A stretch of 64,000 nt of DNA from Gracilaria domingensis (lineage: Eukaryota > Rhodophyta > Florideophyceae > Gracilariales > Gracilariaceae). The stretch covers positions 1 to 64,000 of the forward strand of contig VCMS01000198.1 in NCBI GenBank assembly GCA_022539475.1, in the 5' to 3' direction. The translations under genes were made by a program, and so were the position numbers. Positions 32,698 through 42,030 of this stretch are shown one piece after another. The notes under the pieces are model-generated. The model saw only the letters and a program-made list of their open reading frames with translations. It made no database searches and was not told the DNA's origin. How positions within the stretch are numbered: position 1 is the stretch's first letter; every line of letters begins with the position of its first letter.

Positions 32698-34482
32698 TTA
32701 TGGGCGACTTCTGAGATTCATGGTAGCATCCCTGAACCACAGTCGGGCATAATTGTTAAGTGCTTGAGTCCCAGATTCAGAAACCCACTCTTCAGCTTCT
32801 TTTTCTGCGGCTGTGCGTTTCCTACCTTCAATGGTCTCACCAATAACTCCTTTAATCATCGCCGAGATCATTGCCTTGCATTGCTTCCCCGTATTTACCG
32901 ACTTCGCCTTTTTGGGAGCTACAGGCCTCCGACGCGGTTCATAGCGCAGAAGATCTTGATACGTGCCAGAGTCGAGCTCTATCTCCTCAACAGAAGCAAA
33001 GCTGTTGGCGTCTTCAACACGCTTTAGTTGCCGTACACCTAGTTTAGCTCTGTTTCGTCTGATACTTAAATCCATGAGCTTCGACTCCAGCCAGTGTTCA
33101 TCCACAGCCCGCAAGAGAGCAGACCGCTCCTCCGACAGAGTGCACTCGATCACGTTCTGCCTGCAATCAAACATGAAATCGGTCACAGATGTTGGAGGCT
33201 TGCGATTAGCGTATCCAGGTTTGTCGGCCTTCAGAGCAAAATCCAAGAATTCGACGTAACACATGCACCAACTCTCGCACTCCTCACTGATGTAAACAGT
33301 GTCATCAACCGCATCAGTAACTTTCGTCACTCTCAAAACACAGCAACAAATAGCTGGAAGGGTACCTGCAACGCTTCTCGCCTTTTCACTGAGCATCCAT
33401 ATGGTCAGGTTGGTGTGGTCGGGCGGAATCTCATAGCCTTTTCCCTCCCTGAAATATGCGCGAAGGGCCACAATATGCCTCGCCCAGTCCAAAATCGAGC
33501 GACGACCATTCTGCGCACCAGTCATTCCAGCGTAGTAACCACTATCAAACATAGAGCTGTGCGGTTTTGAATTGGGCGACGGATACGTAGCGTGTGCCGA
33601 CCCCAATCGTCTCCTCTTCTTCGTTCTCTGAGAAAGAGAGTCCATCTTCATTTTCCGTGACGTTCCAACCGCAGCTGGTACCATGTCCCATTCAATCTCG
33701 TTTCCCTCCAAGTGGAAATCATCGCTAGGATCAACTTCCGCTTGCATGTCGAAAGGACTGACTTGTTCCGTACGATCCCATTGCACGCCGACCGCGCTCA
33801 AAAGCTGTTCCTTGAGATCGGGCAAAGAACCTTCTTCTTTTTGAGTCTGGGCGTTTTGAATAAAGAGCATCAACGGTTTGTACCGTTGGCCACCCCGAAG
33901 ATGTACTTTGACGTGACCATAATCGAGGTGGTAGTCAATAAGACGTATAAAGGTGAGGCACCACGACCAGTATCTGTTTCGGTATTCGGGCCTTAGAAAG
34001 TCCTTACGACAATCATGAAATGTTGGTGAAGCGTTGCAGACGGTGAGCACACATTTGAGCAAGATTGGTAGCGAAGCGTTTTCCAAGGCACGATGTTGTT
34101 CAGAGATCCATTCTCGAGTTGCGGACGTTAAGGCAGTGGTTTGCGGAAGTTGACGCCATCTTCTGAGCTCGATGAGATTGCGCACCCAGTCATCGACAGA
34201 CGAGAGTTCGTCAGTGAAAGGAAGGGGAGCTGTCTGGCTGGCGACGCGGTTCGGACGTACTGGACGGCGAGCCCGAGGCAAGACGCTGAGTGGCGCTGAA
34301 GAATCCCAGTCTGAGGTGGAGTCATCATCGCTTGATAAAACACAGCCCGACTGTGGTCTGCCGTGTTCGTCTATGGTGTACCACTCTCGCGTTCGCTCCG
34401 TCTTCCTTGCCGTGGAACGGTTGGAAGGTCGACGGCGTGCTCTGGATCGAGCGAGCGGGTCGTTTGCTCGTCGAATGGCCAT
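32698..34482 (-). CDS. 594-aa protein with an internally duplicated domain, unknown family
   Basis: An intact single-exon frame; the ATG at 34,482 opens MAIRRANDPLARSRARRR. A basic, disordered N-terminus with a DDDSTSDWDSS patch is followed by a first domain at about residues 95-215 (DDWVRNLIELRRW ... LLKCVLTVCNA ... YRNRYWSWCLTFIRLIDYHLDYG). A linker with KKRRRLGS follows, then a second domain at about 335-445 (LDWARHIVALRAYF ... ICCCVLRVTKV ... CESWCMCYVEFLDFALK). The two segments share the order 'D-W-x-R-x-x-x-x-L-R, hydrophobic C-C/L-T-V core, then W-C-x-x-[YF]-[IV]-x-[FL]-[LI]-D', so I infer an ancient tandem duplication. The C-terminus is again basic. I know no family with this pattern. 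It ends at TAA (32,698-32,700), beyond which the frame remains open for 63 codons. It is transcribed divergently from the HD gene. Confidence 0.75.
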   Translation of the reverse strand: MAIRRANDPLARSRARRRPSNRSTARKTERTREWYTIDEHGRPQSGCVLSSDDDSTSDWDSSAPLSVLPRARRPVRPNRVASQTAPLPFTDELSSVDDWVRNLIELRRWRQLPQTTALTSATREWISEQHRALENASLPILLKCVLTVCNASPTFHDCRKDFLRPEYRNRYWSWCLTFIRLIDYHLDYGHVKVHLRGGQRYKPLMLFIQNAQTQKEEGSLPDLKEQLLSAVGVQWDRTEQVSPFDMQAEVDPSDDFHLEGNEIEWDMVPAAVGTSRKMKMDSLSQRTKKRRRLGSAHATYPSPNSKPHSSMFDSGYYAGMTGAQNGRRSILDWARHIVALRAYFREGKGYEIPPDHTNLTIWMLSEKARSVAGTLPAICCCVLRVTKVTDAVDDTVYISEECESWCMCYVEFLDFALKADKPGYANRKPPTSVTDFMFDCRQNVIECTLSEERSALLRAVDEHWLESKLMDLSIRRNRAKLGVRQLKRVEDANSFASVEEIELDSGTYQDLLRYEPRRRPVAPKKAKSVNTGKQCKAMISAMIKGVIGETIEGRKRTAAEKEAEEWVSESGTQALNNYARLWFRDATMNLRSRP

Positions 34483-35185
34483 TTTGAAACAGAGTTTAAG
34501 CAGAGTTCAAAGAGCGATGGGAGGAGGGGTAAGGAAGGATGACACAGAAGGAGAGCGCGAACCGCTGCGGTCAGAGGACTTGTTCTGGGAGATTGGGGAC
34601 AGGCGTCAGCAGAGCGAAGTAAGGCTATGGCGGCTGGATGGGTTGCGTGGGTGGGTGAGCGCTACCGCGCATCACGCACTGGCGGTTTCTAGCGGCGGAG
34701 CCGACAGGCCGATTTGTGCTAATTTTTGCCAACGGACAACCGACTTGGACCGAAAAGTCACCAAAGACGCGAGCCTTTCCCCCGTGGATGCCTCTCGGAT
34801 CCGATTATACCCCACGGGTTAAAAGCAACAGGCTCGGGGATTTTCTAGGACATCTTCCGTCCGCAATGCCCCAGCGCTGCTATACGCCACACAAGGAACT
34901 GCTGCTGACAGAAGCCGGGCCCGCGTGTAACCCCCTTCGCGAACGAAGTAGACTTCTCCATGGCAGTCTCGACTCCAGCACCGTTGCAGCAGAAGCAAGG
35001 CCCTATCCGTCCCTTCATTCGCTGTTCTTCACGTCGTGCAATCTTCAGTTTTCGCCAACGTCAGCGTAGTAGTTTCCCCCGTAAATTGTCCTGCTGCAGG
35101 ACTTCTGGTCGAAGCGGCGCTACTCTCCGCCTTCAAACCTCAGTGCACGCTTTCTCAACGGAGTCTTCGCAACCGCTTTGAGCAC
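34483..35185. promoter_or_regulatory. Divergent intergenic region between the 594-aa gene and the HD gene
   Basis: Some 700 bp separates the two divergent ATGs (34,482 minus, 35,186 plus), so both promoters must lie here. No TATA box, repeat or conserved dyad stands out. The plus-strand frame upstream of 35,186 is open to about 35,036 but holds no ATG. Confidence 0.45.
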
Positions 35186-36907
35186 ATGTCCACATTATCA
35201 ACCACTTCTCAGCCTGATGGCTTTGAATTTATCGACTCGCAGACCGTTGCGCCTTGCCACGCCCGTGTCAAAGTCATCAATGATCCTATCCACGGGCATT
35301 TCGAGTTGCGCGACCCTATCCTTCGAGTCATAGACACACCTCACTTTCAGCGCCTTCGCGACCTCAAGCAGCTGGGTGCAACCTATTACGTCTATCCCGG
35401 CGCTTCCCACAACAGATTCGAGCACTCCATCGGTGTCTCACATCTCTCGGGCTCCTTTGTATCAAAGCTGTACCGAAATTCTAGAGACCCACACGCTGGA
35501 ATGCTTTATGACGGCGAGGAGCATTTTAAACATGCTCAAATGCTTGTGCAACTTGCCGGTCTTGCTCATGATTTAGGACACGGTCCGTTCAGTCATATGT
35601 TTGATCACGTCTTTCTCCCCGCTGTCGCAGAGAACAACCCACAATTCCGCCACTCTCCACTTCTGAAGCATGAGGAGCGTAGTGTGCTTCTCTTTGAACA
35701 CTGCGTGGATGCTTTCAATATTGACTTGACGCGTGAAGATATTCGCACTGTGGGACAGTTCATTCGCGGTGACAAAAGTGCAGGTACCCTCACTCCTCGT
35801 TTCCTGTATGACGTAGTTGCGAATTCTAGCACTGGTATCGATACAGACAAGTTCGATTACCTCGCCAGAGATGTATATAATGTTGGCTTGCAAGGTGCTT
35901 ACGGTTTTGATCACCGTAGATTGATCAACTTTGCAAAAGTTGTAGAAGATAACATTTGCTTTCACCGGAAAGAAATCTTTAACGTATATCACCTCTTTCT
36001 TACTCGCTATCAGTTTCATCGTACGTGCTTCCAGTTCTTTCTTTTCTATATCCTGTTTCCTAACCATTTTCAGGCACTGTCTATAATCACCGAGCTGCTT
36101 TGAGTATCGACGCAATGGTGTCCGACGCCTTCCTCCATGCAGATAGTCATTTGGATATATCTGCTTCGATATTTGATCCCGAACAGTTCCTGACTGTAAC
36201 TGACAGCATGACCACGATAATAGAGCGCACGAAAGAGCCCTCGATGAAGCACGCACGTGACCTCATTCGACGGCTGCGAGCCCGAAAGCTCTACAGATTT
36301 GTAGAAGAGGTGCTCCTGCCGGCGGGAATGTCTCGAAACATAACATCGGCTCAAATCACAACATGCCAGGATGCTGCCGGAACGGGAGTCACACTAACGC
36401 CAGAAGATGTGTATGTAGCTCATGTAACCCTCAATTTTGGAATGAAAGACAAGAACCCTGTTGATCGCGTCTTGTTTTTCAAGGATTGGTACGTTTCTTG
36501 CAAGTCTTCCATTCATAGTTCAAGGTCTCCATTCTCACAAACTGTTTTCACCTCATTTGTGTAGGGATGACATGAATCCAACACACATATCTTCTGCAAA
36601 AGCTTCGTATGTTCTTCCAGCCGTCTTCGAAGAGAAAATAATTCGAATCTTTGTGACACGGGAAGAAACAGATGACTCAAATCGCGTGAAGAAAGCGGTA
36701 TCAGTTGCCTTTCGAAACTTCATGAGACGGGAAAACCTTGGCTCCTCCTTGAATTCCCCTGTTCTGACGAAAAGAAGTAGGGAGTTGGCAGGCCTGAAGG
36801 GGGATTCAGGTGGGGTGGAACACATCGAACCGATTGCGAATGGACTTGGTGAATCACAGGCATCCCGGGTTGCAAAGCGTTGCAAGCCTGAAAGCTCTGC
36901 CGGTTAA
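35186..36907 (+). CDS. SAMHD1-like HD-domain phosphohydrolase (two introns)
   Basis: Three exons: 35,186-36,020, 36,074-36,488 and 36,565-36,907, joined across GT-AG introns of 53 and 76 nt that both start GTACGT. The spliced frame encodes about 530 aa. INDPIHGHFELRDP and IDTPHFQRLRDLKQLG open the domain. The metal ligands follow: His in HNRFEHSIGV (residues 75-80), HD in LAGLAHDLGHGPFSH (128-129), and Asp in TDKFDYLARD. FHRTVYNHRA after the first splice and LPAVFEEKIIRIFV near the end match the SAMHD1 C-terminal lobe. No SAM domain is present. Members cleave dNTPs to deoxynucleosides and triphosphate. The TAA stop at 36,905 is followed by 61 open codons to TGA. Confidence 0.88.
36021..36073 (+). 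other. Intron 1 of the HD-domain gene
   Basis: 53 nt, GTACGT...TTTTCAG with a pyrimidine-rich 3' half. Removing it joins CATC to GCACTG and restores FHRTVYNHRA, the conserved motif after the metal-binding core. Confidence 0.9.
36489..36564 (+). other. Intron 2 of the HD-domain gene
   Basis: 76 nt, GTACGT...TTGTGTAG. Removing it joins TG to GGATGAC and restores the frame FFKDWDDMNPTHISS. Confidence 0.88.
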
Positions 36908-37102
36908 AACAGTACCGACCCTGTTCCTCTGCATCACTCTTCCTCAGCCGGCGCAAAACCCGTTCTTGGTCAGAATGATGCCTTTACGAGAGCTACGAAA
37001 GGTATGACACGACCTCAGGGGTCAAGGAAACGTCCAGCACAAAGAAGGCGGGTTTATGTTAGTCTACTCACAACTGCCAAGGAATCCGCATGATTCCATA
37101 CT

Positions 37103-37711
37103 TCAAAGTTTGACATCGACTACGGCCTCGCCGTCTGGAGTCAACCCCACTCGAGCAGCACATTTGATCCCAGCAAACTTGATGTCCTGCTGAATCCCAA
37201 AACTAGACCTCGTCTTCCACGCCTCTGTTTTGCTGTTAGTCCGGTAAGTCACGTTGCCGTACAGAGTAGTGCTGGGCAACCCAAAGAAACAAATCTTGCG
37301 ATCAATTTCGAATCCGTGGTCACGCCGACCCGTCGACCGAACTGTGTATTTGAACTTCAAGAATCCTTTTTGACGAGAATCAGATGTACCGAGGTCAAGC
37401 AACCGAACGCTGAAGCTAGCTTTCGCGATCGGCGCAAACTTTGCACCTTCTTGTGAAATTGATCCAGGTTTGGCTGAAAAGACAATTTTGGCTGGCAGAT
37501 CTGCGTCAAGTGCTGTAGATAATATTGAAGTAGGAATTGTCTTAGACAATTGTAGCGTAAGCGATTGTGATTGCAGGTCGACAAAGTTTCCCAAAGATAG
37601 TTTATCGTAGAGCTTCCCTTCAAGCGGAAGAGAAGCCTTTGCCAAAAGATACTGGTCGCTCGGGGCCTGGGTGGGAGAACGCAAAAGAGGAGGTGGATTG
37701 AACACAAACAT
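37103..37711 (-). CDS. Small all-beta protein, possible plastid/outer-membrane beta-barrel
   Basis: 202 codons from ATG 37,711 (first ATG of the frame) to TGA. After MFVFNPPPLLRSPTQAP the sequence alternates polar and hydrophobic residues in many short strand-like stretches (LLAKASLPLEGKLYD, QSLTLQLSKTI, KASFSVRLLDLG, FLKFKYTVRSTG, LYGNVTYRTNSK, AWKTRSSFGIQQDIKF). It closes with IKCAARVGLTPDGEAVVDVKL. This is the pattern of a beta-barrel of about 12 strands. The closing 'W-K-T/S-R-xx-F ... D' strands recall OEP21-type plastid envelope pores, but the match is weak and I would not name it. Convergent with the HD gene. Confidence 0.55.
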   Translation of the reverse strand: MFVFNPPPLLRSPTQAPSDQYLLAKASLPLEGKLYDKLSLGNFVDLQSQSLTLQLSKTIPTSILSTALDADLPAKIVFSAKPGSISQEGAKFAPIAKASFSVRLLDLGTSDSRQKGFLKFKYTVRSTGRRDHGFEIDRKICFFGLPSTTLYGNVTYRTNSKTEAWKTRSSFGIQQDIKFAGIKCAARVGLTPDGEAVVDVKL

Positions 37712-38913
37712 CTTATGACTGTGACTAGAAAATCTTGAGGTCAACTATGCGGAGATTCCGTTCCTGCAAGTAGTCCTAGATTATCAAAATGCGAGGATCT
37801 CCAATATCTTGTCCGCGTCTTCTCTACACGCGTGAGACGAAGCAAGAGGGAGCGAAAGCAAGATTTGGGAGAGGAGCTGTGAACACTGTTCACTGAACAC
37901 TGTTCAGTGAACAGGATACAAAAATTTTGCCCTGGGTACTGTACCACCGGTACAATGGGTTTCGTAGGGCACCCCCCAAAATCAGGTGATCTCGGCACTG
38001 ACGAGATTCATTGAAATCATAATCATCGCATCGCCTCTAACCACGGATGTTTTGTAGTTCGCGTGATTCCCTGACTATCCATTCGGCGTAGTCATGCTCT
38101 TTTCTCGCCACGTCGCGGCAGAAACAGGCCGAAACTAGTTCCTGATCAGCGCAGATTCCCCATCAGACCAGAGAGAGCACAACTATCATTTGCAAATTCG
38201 AACCAGATTCGAACCCCAAAGTTCCGAAGTCCTACTCCCAAGCAACATGGATTTCTAGGACTCACCTACATCAACAGCCATTATTATCATAATGATGATC
38301 ATAATGAAACCAAGAATATTGAAAAGGCGCGGGCGGTATCTTTTGATGACCAGGGAAAAATAATGTGTCACGGCTTAAGGTCTGAAGGCAAGGAACAATC
38401 ACGTTCTGTGCTTGGTAGACAAAGCCATACCGTGTGTTTTCTTTATGCAGAGTATCACCTCCGCATATGCATAGAGGGCAGCGTTGAAGACAATGAGCAA
38501 TCCACTAATTTACATGACTCTTCCAGCAGTTGCCAGCAATTGAATGCCACACGCTATCTGCAACATTCTTCACAAAAAAACTTTTTGACCTGGTGGAAGG
38601 AAGCGGGCAGTGCATCGCATTCAGCGTATTTAGACTTTGCCGCATTCTGAGAGAACTAATTGCTCACCGTCTACATTGCAGAGCACTGGTCAATGCATTT
38701 CTCAAACCTTCAAGAGCATGTTATGGTACGACAAAAAAAGTTTCCTGCTACCAAGATGCAACATAGGAATGAACATCGCGCAGACATCGTCGAAACGGTT
38801 GGCGACATTACCATTTCCGTGAAGCAAATACGTCGAAGATCGAAAGAACTCCGAAGTTTTGCCTCATATCACCCTAGAATGGTCGTACGCCTGGATGCCG
38901 TTGTCTATCGTCG
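37712..38913. other. Intergenic with palindromic sites
   Basis: Contains a 27-bp palindrome at 37,887-37,913 and a smaller one at 37,940-37,954, both upstream of the beta-barrel gene. No credible gene lies in 38,000-38,900; plus-strand frames there are short and overlap one another. Confidence 0.5.
37887..37913. promoter_or_regulatory. 27-bp near-perfect palindrome upstream of the beta-barrel gene
   Basis: Arms TGTTCACTGAACA and TGTTCAGTGAACA surround a single central position and are near-perfect complements of each other; each arm is itself palindromic. It sits about 180 bp upstream of the ATG at 37,711, a plausible position for a dimeric transcription-factor site. Confidence 0.5.
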
Positions 38914-39555
38914 TCAAATCGGTTGGCCACCTCGAGAAGAAATTGCTTCACTCAGCAGCCTTTCTGCCAAAGGCTTTGAGAACCCCATAACTGCAGTTTT
39001 ATGTCCTATTATGTAGTCAACATATTTCTGCACGGCCGGGTGTTCTATGCGCAAACCGCCTGCGCTTTCAAGAGCGCCGCCTGTAGTAACCAGCTCATTA
39101 ATAACGTCGTCCGGCATTCTCTGAAAGTAAACCTCTGCTTCATCAACCCCTATCCAAACGTGTTTCTTTGCGACATCGATAATAGCAATGCTAGCAACAG
39201 TTGTTGCAGGACCAGTAGCGTAGCTCTCCAAAAATTCACGTGCCTCTTTCGAGTGAGCTGGTTTTTCGAGGATTCGTCCCTTGTGTGTCACAACCGAGTC
39301 GCCAGTGATTAGGATTGTCTTTCCAGGTGACGTCTGGCTAATTCTGGGAAGTAGTGCTCGAGCTTTCGCGAGAGCGATTCTTTTAACAAGCTCTCGGGGA
39401 TCTTCATGGCGAATTGATCGTTCGTCGATATTTGGAATCTCCACGTCAAACTTGGGTAGTCCCATCTCTTGGAGAACTGTTCGTCGAGACCATGACTTGG
39501 ATCCTAGAATCAGGCGATCGATAGATGACCATCTCGAATCTGTTTCCGCACCCAT
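38914..39555 (-). CDS. Maf-family nucleotide pyrophosphatase
   Basis: 213 aa from ATG 39,555 to TGA. The frame is open further upstream but without an ATG. The family signature LILGSKSWSRRTVLQEMG (usual form LASxSPRRxxLL) is followed by VEIPNIDERSIRHEDPRELVKRIA (Asp-Glu motif), then ILITGDSVVTHKGRILEKP (catalytic Asp and the GKxLxKP segment) and EAREFLESY. The C-terminal INELVTTGGALESAGGLRIEHP corresponds to the usual Y-xx-xx-GAYxIQG segment. Maf proteins hydrolyse non-canonical or excess dTTP, UTP, CTP or modified nucleotides to monophosphates. The long form with ITGDSVV resembles the plant-type Maf. An SAMHD1-like triphosphohydrolase lies 2 kb away, so two nucleotide-sanitising enzymes are neighbours, probably by chance. 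Confidence 0.88.
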   Translation of the reverse strand: MGAETDSRWSSIDRLILGSKSWSRRTVLQEMGLPKFDVEIPNIDERSIRHEDPRELVKRIALAKARALLPRISQTSPGKTILITGDSVVTHKGRILEKPAHSKEAREFLESYATGPATTVASIAIIDVAKKHVWIGVDEAEVYFQRMPDDVINELVTTGGALESAGGLRIEHPAVQKYVDYIIGHKTAVMGFSKPLAERLLSEAISSRGGQPI

Positions 39556-39699
39556 GTGGTCCACGGACACTCTAGGATTGTGTTCCCTGATTCCCGGGTT
39601 GGTGACGAAACCTGGCGTCAGGCCAGACCAGAGTTCGCTCTTCCGCGTCAGATTCACGTACAGGTACGTGTACCGTGTAGTAAACCATATCAATTTTTT

Positions 39700-41040
39700 G
39701 AAATTTTCGGAAACTCAGTTTTAGGGAACGAAAGATGTCGGGAAATGCGGAAAGAAGCGGCATTAAAATGTTAGCGCTGATGTGCGCACTGTCGTTCGAG
39801 TGAAGGGAGCTGCCGGGAAGTGCGGGAAAAACCAGAAAGGGTGCTCTACTTTTACATAAGACTTAGCACTGAGTAACTATAGTAAACACCTAAAAATAAC
39901 ATTCTAAACATTATTGAAATTTGAGTTAACCATAAATTGCTCCCGTGGCTTAAAATGATTATGCAACCATATCAATATTTTGAAACTAAATTGCGAGTTA
40001 AGAAAGAGAAGTATCTCACAAGTTGGCAAATAAACTTTGAAGAACATGATCGAATACATTTTCTCAGCACTATTTTTTATATCTAAGTACAAGACGTACA
40101 ACATTTATTTTAAAAGAAATTTAAGAATCAAACAAACACTATTTTGCAAGGGTTGTAAAAATTAAAAGACAACAAAAGCGGTATCAAATTTTGAATTATC
40201 CGATACGAAGAAAAGTACCACACCGCCAAGTGACATGAAAAAAACCTCGCATGAAGGCGACTGTTATGAAAACTACGCAAACGTAAAGTTTAAAAGATAC
40301 AAAAGCACCTCTATCGACATTAAAGCCATATGTAACAAACAAGAAAAAAATTAACACAGAAATACCATCAAAAGTAATCTTGAAAATAAAATCTATAACT
40401 TTAAAATTCTCAACAATTTACAATTGAAAAAAACGAACCCAAGCTCTATGATGAAAACCTCTAGACCAAAACCCGCATCTTCAGCCGTGTAGAAACTGTA
40501 AAAAATGAGAACAATGATGTAATTACAAGCTAACCTTTACTCAGAACGGTAAAGAAGAAAGCAGTCCATAGTAAAATTTTGAGCACTTATTGCTTGCATA
40601 CGCCACTTCGAACGATGATCAGACTCAGAGAATAGTTAGTTTTCAAAAATGGTTCATTACAAATTGTGCTACATACGTTTATGTTACGCTAGACCCATAT
40701 GCTATTATGAGTCCATTTTACGAATAAAACGAGTTTTTACAAAAACGTGAACAAGAGTTTTTGGAACCGCTTCTTTAGTTGTAAATATGATATGCTCCAC
40801 TCACGGTATTGGAGTTGTGAAAGATAAAGCAGTGCTTTTTATACTATTAGTCTGCCTTTGAGCCCGAGAGTCAAGAAAGATAGTGATGTGCACACTATTA
40901 GTGATACGCTATGCTACACCCAATTGATGCGCGCTCTAGGTTAAGAGTCTGTGTAGACAAGATCCTAAAAAAGCTAAAACAGGTGATACATAAACAATGA
41001 GCAGCAATTATTTTTTTCTCAAGTGCACGCTGATTAAGTA
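39700..41040. other. AT-rich gene-free stretch
   Basis: No coding signal, many A/T runs. Compositionally unlike both the gene island to the left and the GC-rich block to the right. Confidence 0.6.
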
Positions 41041-41049
41041 ATAAAGACG

Positions 41050-42030
41050 TTTCCAGTGGAGTATAGAAGGCAGGTACTACCCTAAGGGTGAGGGAAAGTA
41101 GTAGTAAAAAAACTACATTTACAAACTGGTGATTACAGAACCCAATCAGTATTACTTTCACATCGCTGGTGCTTTACTTTATCATTTGGTAACAATAGGA
41201 AGAACTTATTGTTTTCTATAGTTCCCGATAACTTGATGATAAATACTCTGGCACTGGAGTAGAGCAAGCACGCACTACCCTAGTGGTCAGGGCAACTAGT
41301 GGGAAAACAACTACACGTACCAATTGGTGCCTGCAGAACCAAACTGGTGTTACTTCAGCCTCTTCGGTGCTTTAGTTTTTCATTTGGTGTCGAAAGTTAG
41401 GGTTTTTGGGCTGTTGTACTCTCGAGCGTGACTTTGGCTTTCACGAGCATAATTTTACATGGTACACAAAGACGAGTAGTTTAGACGCACCAAGCCAGCC
41501 ACATATATACAAAACTTAGTCAATCGTAATTCTCAATGAATAAAAATAAACTAATTAGTCTCTTCTGGTGCGTTGCAACCGATTGGTAAGAGCTGTCAGT
41601 GGAGGGTCTCGTGTGAGCTCAACCCGGCGGAGGTTTAAACAGGTGACATCTAATAGGTCGGCAGCACCCACCGTTTTCTATAGTGCACCGTAAACAACTG
41701 ATAAATACGCTCGAATTGGTGTGCAGCGGGCACCTAATACCATCGTGGTCATCAAAACTAGTTTTAGGACTACTAGATGTAGCAATTGGTGACTGTAGAA
41801 CCCGACTGGTATTACGTTAGCCTAGTTGATGCTGGACTTTACCATTTGGCGTGGTAGGTTGGCCTATAGGGTGTTAAGTACCCCCCGAGCGCCCCTCGAC
41901 TCTCACGGGCTTAGTGTCACGTCGGCCACTGGAAGGTGCATTTCTGGTGCACCACCCCGGCCACACATCTACCCTACCTAGTAAATACTAATTCTAAATC
42001 AACAAAAATAAACTAATTAGTCCTTGTCTT
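41050..42030. repeat. Three diverged LTR-like direct repeat copies
   Basis: Copy 1 (about 41,050-41,200), copy 2 (about 41,250-41,570) and copy 3 (about 41,700-42,030) share, in order, a GGAGTA..GCAGG..ACTACCCTA block, AACTGGTG followed by GAACC, a GCTTTA..CATTTGGT block and, in copies 2 and 3, a tail containing AATAAAAATAAACTAATTAG. Shared order and a terminal polyadenylation-like tail suggest LTRs of an old retroelement family arranged in tandem. Boundaries are approximate. Confidence 0.55.

Noticed and set aside
38190-38260. tRNA-like GATTCGAACCCC box
   Set aside because: The T-loop-like string is there, but no acceptor, D-arm or anticodon stem could be paired on either strand.
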